Of a stretch of DNA of 21,290 nucleotides, positions 14,706 through 21,290 are shown one piece after another. The first letter of the stretch is position 1. Every line of letters begins with the position of its first letter. The DNA is from JALYGK01 sp036259835. GTDB lineage: Bacteria; Actinomycetota; UBA4738. The DNA is taken from assembly GCA_036259835.1 (NCBI GenBank), contig DATABA010000001.1, positions 1 through 21,290 on the forward strand. Direction: 5' to 3'. The notes under the pieces were generated by a model. The model saw only the letters and a program-made list of their open reading frames with translations. It was not told the origin of the DNA and made no database searches. Both the position numbers and the translations under genes were made by a program.

Positions 14706-17059
14706 GACGCCGTGGCGCCGATCGAGTCCGTCGCCCAGTGGCTCCCCTGCAGCGCCCTGCCGGCCCATTCCACGCGGCCGATTTCCCCGTCTCGGACCTC
14801 GACGATCAGGTCCGGGTTGAGCTCGGTGGCCGGACCGTGGCTGACGGCCAGGACGGTACGGTCAGATGACAGACGCTGAATCGCTTCAGCCACAACCTGC
14901 CGGGCTTCGGGGTCAAGGCCAGAGAGGGGCTCGTCGAGGAGAACGACGCTCGCGTCGCGCAGCGCCGCACGAGCGAGCATGAGGCGCCTGGCCTCGCCGC
15001 CCGACAGCGTCGCACCATTCTCCCCGAGCAGTGCGTCATATCCGCCCGGCAGCCTCAGGACGACATCTTCCAGAAGGGCGGCGCGGGCGGCAGCTTCGAT
15101 CTGGTCATCCGTGGCGTCGGGACGGCCGTAGGCGATGTTGTCCCGCACGGTGGCGGCGAACAACTGCACCCGCTGCGGCACGTAGGCGAACCGGCTCCGG
15201 TACGACTCGAGCTCAAAGGAGTCGATCGGCTGACCGTCGATGAGGATCTCCCCTTCATCCGGCCTGAACAGCCGAAGGATCAGTGAAAGCAACGTCGACT
15301 TCCCTGATCCGTTTGGCCCCTGAATGACGGCGAGCGCGCCGGCTGGAATCTCCAGGCTGATGCCCTGCAATGCCTCGATGCCGTCTCTGTACGCGAACCG
15401 CACTCCCCTCAGAGAGATCTGGCCAACGAAGTCCGGGGCGGCGCGTCCAACCCCGAACTTCTCCGGCTGCACTCGCAAGACCTCCATGAGGCGTCCCGCC
15501 GAGGCCATAGCCCTGGAGAGCCGCTTTCCTTCCTTCGGTGCCTTGCGGAGCGGTTTGTACATCGATCGCGTGTACGCGACCAGGACGAACAGCATGCCGG
15601 CAGAAAGATCGCCGGAAAGGACGCGGAGCGCTCCAAAGAACAGGACGGCGGCCAGTCCGGCTCCGGTAAGCACTTCGCTCACGAGGTCCATCCGCGCAGA
15701 GACAGCGGCGGCCCGGAGGCCTGCTCCTTCACCCTGCCGGCTCTCGGTCGTGAACTGCTCCGCTGATCGGTCTTCGGCGACGAAGGCCTTTACCACGCCG
15801 ATGTTGTTGAGAGTCTCTCCCGCGATGGAGGCAGCCGACCCCTCCCGGCGGAACTGGTGGCCGATGACTCGCTGCAGGCGGCGGGTGAGACCCATCATCT
15901 CCACCGCGAGCAGCGGCAGCGGGAGCAGAGCCACGAACGCGAGCCACGGGTCGATGACCAGCAGAGCAATCGCGGTTCCGGCGAAGAGCAAGGCCCTGCC
16001 GATCAGGTTGATCCACGTGTTGAAAAGGACATCACGGAGGTTGTTCACGTCATCCATCACCCGGCCGAGCAGGTCGCCGGTGCGGTTGGTTTCGTGGAAC
16101 GGCAGCGCGAGTCGGTGGAGGTGTTCGAAGACCTGACGACGAATACGGACGGTCACTTTCCGGCCGACTCGCGCGGCGGCGACGACGGAACGGACCGACA
16201 ACACGCCGAGAAGGACCGAGATGACCAGCGTGGCCGCTGCCGCAAACACGACGGTCGCGCTGAAGTCAAACCCTCCGATGCCGGAAGCCGAACCCGGCTT
16301 CAACACTCGGTCGACGACGAACTTGATCGGCCAGGGCTGGAGGAGCTCTAACCCGACGACCATCAATGCGAGCGCGGCCGCCCGAGCGATGGCGAAGCGC
16401 TGTCCTGCCAACGCCGGCCGAAACGCCGCCCACACCTTCCGGAGCGGAACCCTGGGTCGCTGCTTCATGGCGCTCCGGTAGCGAACGCCGACGAAGAACA
16501 GCATCAGAAGAACCAGCGCGACGGGGAGACGGAACATGGCCATGACCGTGGAGGCGAACGGCGTTCGAACGGCTGCGTCGACGAGCGCAGCGGGAACGCC
16601 AAACACGGGACCCGCGTACTCGTTACGGAAAAGCACGAGCGCATTCCACCGGACGGACGTCGGTGGATTGTCCGCGGGCTTCTTCGGCTTCTCACCCGTT
16701 CCGGTCGGTACGGTGGTCGGGTTCGAGTCACCCGAGGAAGGCGCGGTCGAGGCGGGAGGTGCGCCGATTCGGCTGGACGTGCTGCCGGACGATGACTCGT
16801 CCCCGGCACCCGACGCGTCCGGGCGCGTCTTGGAGGGAGGTTTCGAGTCCGGCTTCTCCTTGGGATCGTCGGATGGCGAAATGGTGTCGGCGACCTCTTT
16901 GCAGGTCTGATCGACGGCGTCCACTCCGGTGACGGGGCAATCGATCTGTTGAGCGCTCGCCGCCGCCGAGAACGAAAACTGAGCCGTCAGCAGCAGGGCG
17001 CCCGCGAGGACACCGACCGCTACCCGTGATTTCGTACCTGTCCGTGGTCGCTTCCTCAT
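14702..17059 (-). CDS. ABC exporter half-transporter with secreted, disordered N-terminal extension
   Basis: A 785-residue fusion. Residues 1-36 look like a Sec signal peptide (basic start, hydrophobic core VAVGVLAGALLLTA, possible cleavage after ASA). Residues 37-58 contain two cysteines (Cys41, Cys53), and about 60-135 are a Pro/Ser/Thr/Gly/Lys-rich linker. A hydrophobic segment at about 172-192 is followed by the basic stretch RYRSAMKQRPRVPLRKVW, which fits re-entry into the cytoplasm. The ordinary six-helix exporter starts near 215, with Walker A GPNGSGKST (581-589), signature LSGGE (685-689), Walker B VVLLDE (705-710) and His741. GGTAAGGGGGA precedes ATG 17059, 19 bases after the upstream stop. 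Catalytic residues are complete. It is a paralogue of the exporter at 10492-12252. Confidence 0.9.
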   Translation of the reverse strand: MRKRPRTGTKSRVAVGVLAGALLLTAQFSFSAAASAQQIDCPVTGVDAVDQTCKEVADTISPSDDPKEKPDSKPPSKTRPDASGAGDESSSGSTSSRIGAPPASTAPSSGDSNPTTVPTGTGEKPKKPADNPPTSVRWNALVLFRNEYAGPVFGVPAALVDAAVRTPFASTVMAMFRLPVALVLLMLFFVGVRYRSAMKQRPRVPLRKVWAAFRPALAGQRFAIARAAALALMVVGLELLQPWPIKFVVDRVLKPGSASGIGGFDFSATVVFAAAATLVISVLLGVLSVRSVVAAARVGRKVTVRIRRQVFEHLHRLALPFHETNRTGDLLGRVMDDVNNLRDVLFNTWINLIGRALLFAGTAIALLVIDPWLAFVALLPLPLLAVEMMGLTRRLQRVIGHQFRREGSAASIAGETLNNIGVVKAFVAEDRSAEQFTTESRQGEGAGLRAAAVSARMDLVSEVLTGAGLAAVLFFGALRVLSGDLSAGMLFVLVAYTRSMYKPLRKAPKEGKRLSRAMASAGRLMEVLRVQPEKFGVGRAAPDFVGQISLRGVRFAYRDGIEALQGISLEIPAGALAVIQGPNGSGKSTLLSLILRLFRPDEGEILIDGQPIDSFELESYRSRFAYVPQRVQLFAATVRDNIAYGRPDATDDQIEAAARAALLEDVVLRLPGGYDALLGENGATLSGGEARRLMLARAALRDASVVLLDEPLSGLDPEARQVVAEAIQRLSSDRTVLAVSHGPATELNPDLIVEVRDGEIGRVEWAGRALQGSHWATDSIGATAS

Positions 17060-17078
17060 CCTGGTTCCCCCTTACCCG

Positions 17079-18188
17079 TCATGCCACTCGCCGACGCGTT
17101 GCAACGGTCTCCATGGCGGCCCGAATCACCCGTTCCGCCGCGCGGTCCCATGTAAAGCGGGACAACGCTCGTTCCCTCCCTCGCGCTCCCAACCCGCGGC
17201 GGAGAGGCTCGTTGCGCAACAGCACCTCCACCGCATCAGCGAGAGCCCGATGGTCACCGGGACGGACCAAGATCCCCGCATCCCCCACCACCTCAGACAG
17301 GTCGCCCTGCGAAGTGGTGACGATGGGAAGGCCCGCCGCCATGCATTCGATGACCTTGAGGGGACAGAAGTAGAACTGTGGATCCGGGGGATACGGTGCC
17401 ACTCCCACAACGCCTTCCCGCACTCGCGCGAGGGCGTCCTCAGTTCGAAGTGGACCGGTGATCTCGACATGGTCTTCCACGCCGAGCTCACGCGCGCGCT
17501 CCGCCACAGCGTCAGCCCCCGGGCCTCCTCCGATCAAGAGAAAGTCGACGTCCCACCCGCGACGACGCAGGTTGGCGACGAGCAGTGGAAGCTGGTCGGC
17601 TCCGTGCCACGGCTTGGGGGATCCCAAAAAGACCAGTCGCTGTTGGATTCGCGCTCGCAGCGGGGCGGGAAATGGAAACATCGCCGGGTCACACCCGTTC
17701 CGGACCACGACCGTGCCCCGGTCCGTCCCTCTGATCTCGGCGACGTATCTCCGGAGCGGTTCCGATACCGCGACGACCAAATCAGCCGAACGGAACAACT
17801 TTCGTTCCGCATCTTCGTGACCATCCCGCACGGTCCCGCTCCTGTGCCTGGAAGCTTCCAGAAACAGGGGGGCGTTGACCTCAAGAACGAAAGGGACACC
17901 GAGAGAACGGGCCGTCTCGATCCCCTCGATATGGCCGAGCGCGTATCGCTCGTAGATTAGATCGGGAGCTCCCCAGCGCCCCGCGTTCTCTTTGAGGGAC
18001 CCCGGCTCGAGCAGCTGAGCCGAGAACACCTTCGCCACATTGCGGTCCTCTCCGACGTTCGCCATGAGCAGGCGAACGTCGTGTCCCTGTCGGTGGAACG
18101 CGCTCGCCATGGAGCGGAGGTGCACCGCCGCACCCTTGGACCCGTCGAGAGGAATTCCGCGGTCGGCACAGAGCTGAAGGATTCTCAC
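17079..18188 (-). CDS. GT4-family glycosyltransferase
   Basis: A 369-residue GT-B enzyme. The N-terminal half starts MRILQLCADRGIPLDGSKGA, with the Gly-Ser-Lys-Gly loop followed by AAVHLRSMASAFHRQGHDV. The donor-binding half has RLVFLGSPKPWHGADQLPL, DFLLIGGGPGADAVAERARE, the VEITGPLRTEDAL strand and YFCPLKVIECMAAGLPIVTT with the GT4 glutamate and AAGLP turn. It probably adds a hexose from a nucleotide sugar to a lipid-linked or soluble acceptor at the inner membrane; specificity cannot be read. GTG 18188 overlaps the stop of the previous gene (GTGA), with GGAGG seven bases before it, showing translational coupling. Confidence 0.93.
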   Translation of the reverse strand: MRILQLCADRGIPLDGSKGAAVHLRSMASAFHRQGHDVRLLMANVGEDRNVAKVFSAQLLEPGSLKENAGRWGAPDLIYERYALGHIEGIETARSLGVPFVLEVNAPLFLEASRHRSGTVRDGHEDAERKLFRSADLVVAVSEPLRRYVAEIRGTDRGTVVVRNGCDPAMFPFPAPLRARIQQRLVFLGSPKPWHGADQLPLLVANLRRRGWDVDFLLIGGGPGADAVAERARELGVEDHVEITGPLRTEDALARVREGVVGVAPYPPDPQFYFCPLKVIECMAAGLPIVTTSQGDLSEVVGDAGILVRPGDHRALADAVEVLLRNEPLRRGLGARGRERALSRFTWDRAAERVIRAAMETVATRRRVA

Positions 18189-19441
18189 TGCACGGCCTCC
18201 AGGACTCGACCGCGGGCCGATTGACGAAACAGCTCGATGAGCTTGGGCAGATTCTTCGTTCTATCGAATCGATCCGCCGCCTTGGCCGGCCCGGCTGCCG
18301 CCATTCGTGCCCACACGCCATCATCGGTGAGCAGGCACTGCACGGCGTCGGCAAGCGCGGCTGCGTCGCCTGGGGGGGTGAGCAGTCCCTCGACGCCGTC
18401 GTCGACGATTTCCGGAATACCTGCAACTGGCGTCGAAACAACCGGCAAGCCGATCGAGAGCGCCTCCAGAAGGACGGTTGGGAGTGCGTCCTGATTGCCG
18501 TCGGCCGCGGTCACGCACGGAGCGGCGAAGACGCGGGCTCGGCGCATCCATCGGAGTACTTCCCTACGGGACGTCGCGCCCGGCATCTCCACGCAGTCAT
18601 CGATTTCCAACATGCGCCGCTGATCCAGCAGCTCCTCCCTCTGCTTGCCGTCGCCGACCAAGACGCACCGAAACTCAACGTCACGGTCGCGCAGGAGACG
18701 ACAGGCCTCGAGCAGGATGTGGTATCCCTTCTTTTCCACAAGCCTCCCTACTGCGAGGACGAGGCCGGGATCGCGCAAGCCGTTTCCGGAGAGCTCATCG
18801 AGGGATACGCCGTTGTAGATGACCTCGATCCTGCTGGATGCGCCGACAAGGTCGCGAAGGTGATCTCGGTTCGCCTCGCACACGGTCACGACCGCGACGG
18901 CCCCTTCTGCGATTTCTCGGACGACAGCCGGATCGACGTTCGGCCCGTAGATGTCAACGGCGTGCGCGGTGACGGAAAACGGAATGCCGGAAAAGAGGTG
19001 GGCAAGGTAGGTCGTCTGTGCCGGACTGCTCATGAAGTGCGCATGCAGGTGCTCGAGACCCTTCTTTCTGGCTTCATCGGCGAGATGGAGAGCCTGGACC
19101 AGTAGGGTGCCCCGGCGCTGCTCGGGCACTTGCTCCAGGAACGCGATGGCGCGATCAAGCGCCGCGGCATCCTTACTGATACCCACGTCCCGAAGCGCCC
19201 GGAACGCGCCGAACACGCTTTGTGCAGCAGTCGGGAGATAGCGCGCGACCGCTTTTACCCGCGATATGTCCTCATGGAAACGGCCGTCGTTGGGCTGCAA
19301 CAGGGAATGGATGGCGACCTCCAAGCCGGCGTCTTCGAGTCCGAGGATCTCATCGAGGATGAACGTCTCCGACAGCCTCGGGTACCGCTTGACGACGTAT
19401 CCAATCTTCATCGGAGGGCCATCACGCGAGGGCTGCGACAC
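18185..19441 (-). CDS. GT4-family glycosyltransferase
   Basis: GTG 19441 is chosen because GGGAGGAGAG lies about five bases before it; this gives 418 residues and a 20-base overlap with the previous gene. ATG 19411 (MKIGYVVKRYPRLSETFILD) is ten residues in and lacks a ribosome binding site. The N-terminal opening with 'KRYPRLSETF' is typical of colanic-acid/WcaL-like and related GT4 enzymes. The acceptor half includes LHAHFMSSPAQTTYLAHLFS, and the donor half has LVLAVGRLVEKKGYHILLEA, CVLVGDGKQREELL, VEMPGATSRREVLRWM and PTVLLEALSIGLPVVSTPVA. This is the usual layout of exopolysaccharide glycosyltransferases. Donor and acceptor are unknown. Confidence 0.93.
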   Translation of the reverse strand: MSQPSRDGPPMKIGYVVKRYPRLSETFILDEILGLEDAGLEVAIHSLLQPNDGRFHEDISRVKAVARYLPTAAQSVFGAFRALRDVGISKDAAALDRAIAFLEQVPEQRRGTLLVQALHLADEARKKGLEHLHAHFMSSPAQTTYLAHLFSGIPFSVTAHAVDIYGPNVDPAVVREIAEGAVAVVTVCEANRDHLRDLVGASSRIEVIYNGVSLDELSGNGLRDPGLVLAVGRLVEKKGYHILLEACRLLRDRDVEFRCVLVGDGKQREELLDQRRMLEIDDCVEMPGATSRREVLRWMRRARVFAAPCVTAADGNQDALPTVLLEALSIGLPVVSTPVAGIPEIVDDGVEGLLTPPGDAAALADAVQCLLTDDGVWARMAAAGPAKAADRFDRTKNLPKLIELFRQSARGRVLEAVQ

Positions 19442-20717
19442 GGTTCTCTCCTCCCGCAGCGATGGGCCGTTCTTGCCGCTGCCGGGCGTTCTCCACCAGT
19501 CCACGGAGCTCGTCGACGGTGGCCGCCAGGCCGTCCATCCGAATCGCGGGGGGACGGCCGTTCGAATTCCCGCTGATTACTCGCTCGACGAATCGGCCGA
19601 TCACGCTGGGATCGGGGGTTTGGGCAAGCGTGATGAAGTCCCCGTCGAGAGCGGCGAGCCGCTGGGCGCGAAGCCACTGTTCCATGCGGGGCTTCCGCCG
19701 CGGCACGAGGAGTGCGGGTACGCCCGCGGAGAGGATCTCCACCACGGTGTTGTAGCCCGCCATGGAGACTACGCCCGCAGCCGAGGAGAGGAGCTCCTCG
19801 AAGTGGTCCGTGAAGCACAAGACCTCGACGGAGGGTCCCAGAGCGCGGCAGCGGGCCTTGACTTCGCGCTGACGGGAGCGAGACAGGAACGGCCCCGTCA
19901 CCACGATGCTTCTAAACCGACTATCGGCAGGAAGTCGCTCGAGGAACGAGAGGTAGCCGCTCAGAAGCTGGTGCCCGTCTCCGCCCCCACCGGCCGTCAC
20001 CAAGACGGTTGGCACACCGTTCTGACTCTGCGTCGGCGGCCTAATGGACCGAGCCAGATAACCGACAAGCTTGACCTTCCCGGGGAACCGCTCGGCGAGT
20101 CGAAGATCCTGGGCGGTGGTCGGAAGGTGCTCGTCCCCATAGACGAGCATGCGGTCGTACACGCCGCCGAGCGCCTCCCACGCACCGCTGGCATCCCACT
20201 CGCCGCGGACGGCGTCGGCCGCGTCCGTGATATCTCGGAGTCCCAGAACGACAGTTGGGCGGGAGCTCCAGTTGTTCATATCGCGGAAGAGCGGCCACAA
20301 CTCCCCTTGCATTCCAACCGGCGAGTGGTCCACCAGGAGGAGATCTGGACGAAACGATCTCGCCGTGCTTCGGAGAAGCTCGGAACGAACTGCGACCAGC
20401 TCGTCCAGGGGCACGTTCAGGGTGCGCGGACGGTAGGTGCCTTCCGGAGTCTTCGTGACGGATGGCAATTTGAGGGTGTCGCACCCATCGGGAAGCTCGA
20501 ACGCCTGGGCTCGTGGAGACCCCGTCGCAATCAGGACGGAGAGCGGCGGGTCCGCGCCGGCGACCAGGCCGCTCGCGACCAGGATCGACCGACGGAGGTG
20601 GCCGAGCCCATACGTGTCATGGCTGTAGATGAGGACCCGGGGTGCGTCCTCAGAATGCTGGCCATTCCTTCCTGCGACTGAGCGAATCTGAGCCTCCCTC
20701 CACCACCTCGGACCCAT
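19422..20717 (-). CDS. MurG/COG4671-like glycosyltransferase
   Basis: A 431-residue GT-B protein of the MurG-like group (COG4671, predicted glycosyltransferases). The acceptor loop is VLIYSHDTYGLGHLRRSILV (about 28-47), where DTxGxGHxRR replaces the MurG GGTGGH. After it come LLLVDHSPVGMQGELWPLF and LGLRDITDAADAVRGEWD. The donor half carries VLVTAGGGGDGHQLLSGYLS and GVVSMAGYNTVVEILSAGVP with LLVPRRKPRMEQWLRAQRLA, corresponding to the nucleotide-binding helix of MurG. No membrane segment. ATG 20717 has no Shine-Dalgarno, and no alternative start fits better. It is the first of five tightly packed genes ending at 10492, so its upstream region should hold the operon promoter. Confidence 0.88.
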   Translation of the reverse strand: MGPRWWREAQIRSVAGRNGQHSEDAPRVLIYSHDTYGLGHLRRSILVASGLVAGADPPLSVLIATGSPRAQAFELPDGCDTLKLPSVTKTPEGTYRPRTLNVPLDELVAVRSELLRSTARSFRPDLLLVDHSPVGMQGELWPLFRDMNNWSSRPTVVLGLRDITDAADAVRGEWDASGAWEALGGVYDRMLVYGDEHLPTTAQDLRLAERFPGKVKLVGYLARSIRPPTQSQNGVPTVLVTAGGGGDGHQLLSGYLSFLERLPADSRFRSIVVTGPFLSRSRQREVKARCRALGPSVEVLCFTDHFEELLSSAAGVVSMAGYNTVVEILSAGVPALLVPRRKPRMEQWLRAQRLAALDGDFITLAQTPDPSVIGRFVERVISGNSNGRPPAIRMDGLAATVDELRGLVENARQRQERPIAAGGENRVAALA

Positions 20718-20832
20718 CCCATGACGAAACGAGGGCTCCCTCCCGTCATGGTGAGCCCCTGCTACAGAGCTTTCGTGAGGCTACCCCCTCGCGGGACTAG
20801 TTACACGTCGCTCCGATCGTAGCCTGAAGGGA
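20718..20832. promoter_or_regulatory. Repeat-rich leader upstream of the glycosyltransferase operon
   Basis: This 115-base gap contains an 8-bp inverted repeat CCATGACG (20719-20726) / CGTCATGG (20744-20751), just before the start at 20717. It can also form GGGCTC (20733-20738) / GAGCCC (20753-20758), so alternative pairings exist. An 11-bp direct repeat GGGACTAGTTA occurs at 20793-20803 and 20829-20839 (36 bases apart) and includes the palindrome ACTAGT. These are candidate operator or leader elements; function is inferred only from position. Confidence 0.45.
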
Positions 20833-20839
20833 CTAGTTA
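20793..20839. repeat. 11-bp direct repeat GGGACTAGTTA, two copies
   Basis: Copies at 20793-20803 and 20829-20839. The second overlaps the TAG stop of the phosphotransferase gene to its right. Exact identity over 11 bases, with the CTAG core that is uncommon in many bacterial genomes, makes a protein-binding site possible. Confidence 0.6.
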
Positions 20840-21290
20840 TGTCCTCTGGCATCATCCGGCCAGGCCGAGAGGAGACGGGGTGCGCGATCAGACTCCCTTC
20901 TGAGGTGCCGCAGTCTTTTCTCGCCCTGCCGCCGGGTCGGGCTCGACCTGCACACGCTACGCAGAAGCATGGAGAGAATGCCGTACGACCACTGATAGAT
21001 GAGGCTGGAGGGATCCTGGTCGCTGTGCCGCACATATTGAACTAGGAACACCTCGCTCACTTGGTTCATCACGGGTTCGCCGAGTTGCAAGCTGGCGACG
21101 TCCCAGCGCAATCGATGAAGGAATTCGCCGACATCTCGCGCAGCCTCCGACACAGGCGGACGATCCGGATCCACTACGGTGACGGATCCGGGCGCGACGA
21201 ACACGTGGCCGCTGTGGTAACGCCCGTGCGTTTGAACCAGGTTTTCCGACTTTGCTTTGGACTCGAATCGCCTCATCAGTTCATCCCACG
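20833..21290 (-). CDS. APH-fold phosphotransferase-like protein, C-terminal part (5' truncated)
   Basis: The frame is open through the right window edge, so only about the last 152 residues are seen. The catalytic-loop region reads LVQTHGRYHSGHVFVAPGSV followed by TVVDPDRPPVSEAARDVGEF and LHRLRWDV. Layout (loop, beta hairpin, DxD, helix) is that of aminoglycoside phosphotransferase/choline kinase C-lobes, but the loop has HGRYHxxH instead of HGDxxxxN. The usual catalytic Asp is Arg and the usual Asn is His, while the second metal motif keeps DPD. I believe a subgroup with HGxYH exists, so this may be a family trait rather than damage; activity is uncertain. The basic tail (RSVCRSSPTRRQGEKRLRHL) ends at TAG 20833. 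It lies 115 bases before the glycosyltransferase operon on the same strand. Confidence 0.75.
   Translation of the reverse strand, partial: WDELMRRFESKAKSENLVQTHGRYHSGHVFVAPGSVTVVDPDRPPVSEAARDVGEFLHRLRWDVASLQLGEPVMNQVSEVFLVQYVRHSDQDPSSLIYQWSYGILSMLLRSVCRSSPTRRQGEKRLRHLRRESDRAPRLLSAWPDDARGHN

Noticed and set aside
15324..16136. 270-codon + strand frame
   Set aside because: Opposite the ABC exporter coding sequence; Ser/Arg/Thr-rich with no domain.
19408..19422. Four-codon mini-ORF (MALR) bridging TGATG and ATGA
   Set aside because: It appeared to relay ribosomes to ATG 19411, but the strong ribosome binding site before GTG 19441 gives a simpler start.
1..21290. CRISPR arrays, tRNA or rRNA genes, insertion sequences
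   Set aside because: No regularly spaced repeats, no cloverleaf-like or rRNA sequence, and no transposase or integrase pattern was seen on either strand.

Overview
This is GC-rich bacterial DNA with dense, mostly overlapping genes. A TIGR03086/DinB-type mycothiol-associated protein, a DUF1684 protein, frequent GTG starts and an actinobacterial flavour of the stress, transport and glycosyltransferase genes point to Actinomycetota, perhaps a poorly sampled lineage. This is an inference from gene content; there is no rRNA or tRNA in the window to settle it.

Left part (1-4130, + strand): the last codons of an unknown gene and a strong terminator are followed by five housekeeping or accessory genes: a two-TM stress-type protein, a TIGR03086 metal-binding protein, an NTF2/SnoaL-like protein, a 14-TM DHA2-type drug exporter and a DUF1684 protein. 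A perfect 12-bp hairpin at 4135-4162 separates this block from the convergent genes that follow.

Middle part (4183-9486, mainly - strand): an osmoprotectant (glycine betaine/choline, OpuC/OsmU type) ABC importer. The ATPase with CBS domains and two permeases form a tightly coupled operon (8392-9486, 7712-8392, 6984-7715). Its lipoprotein binding protein (4183-5106) lies about 1.9 kb away, separated by a + strand glycosyltransferase (5245-6483) and a PqqD-like gene (6489-6878) that carries two compensating frameshifts.

Right part (9595-21290, - strand): a cell-surface glycan or glycoconjugate type cluster. In order of transcription it holds a 5'-truncated APH-fold phosphotransferase, a MurG/COG4671-like glycosyltransferase, two GT4 glycosyltransferases, an ABC exporter half-transporter with a secreted N-terminal extension, an 818-residue protein with two APH kinase domains, a second paralogous ABC exporter, and a zinc-ribbon methyltransferase broken by three single-base losses. 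Five of these genes (from the MurG-like gene to the second exporter) follow each other with overlaps or gaps under 20 bases, so they are very probably one operon. A double kinase lying between two paralogous exporters, with three glycosyltransferases ahead, does not match any named system I know and is the most interesting part of the window.

Five single-base frame breaks are confined to two short genes (about 1.05 kb together), while I see none in about 13 kb of long intact genes. This favours real gene decay over random sequencing error, but reads would be needed to decide. After annotation no gap without a gene is longer than about 240 bases.
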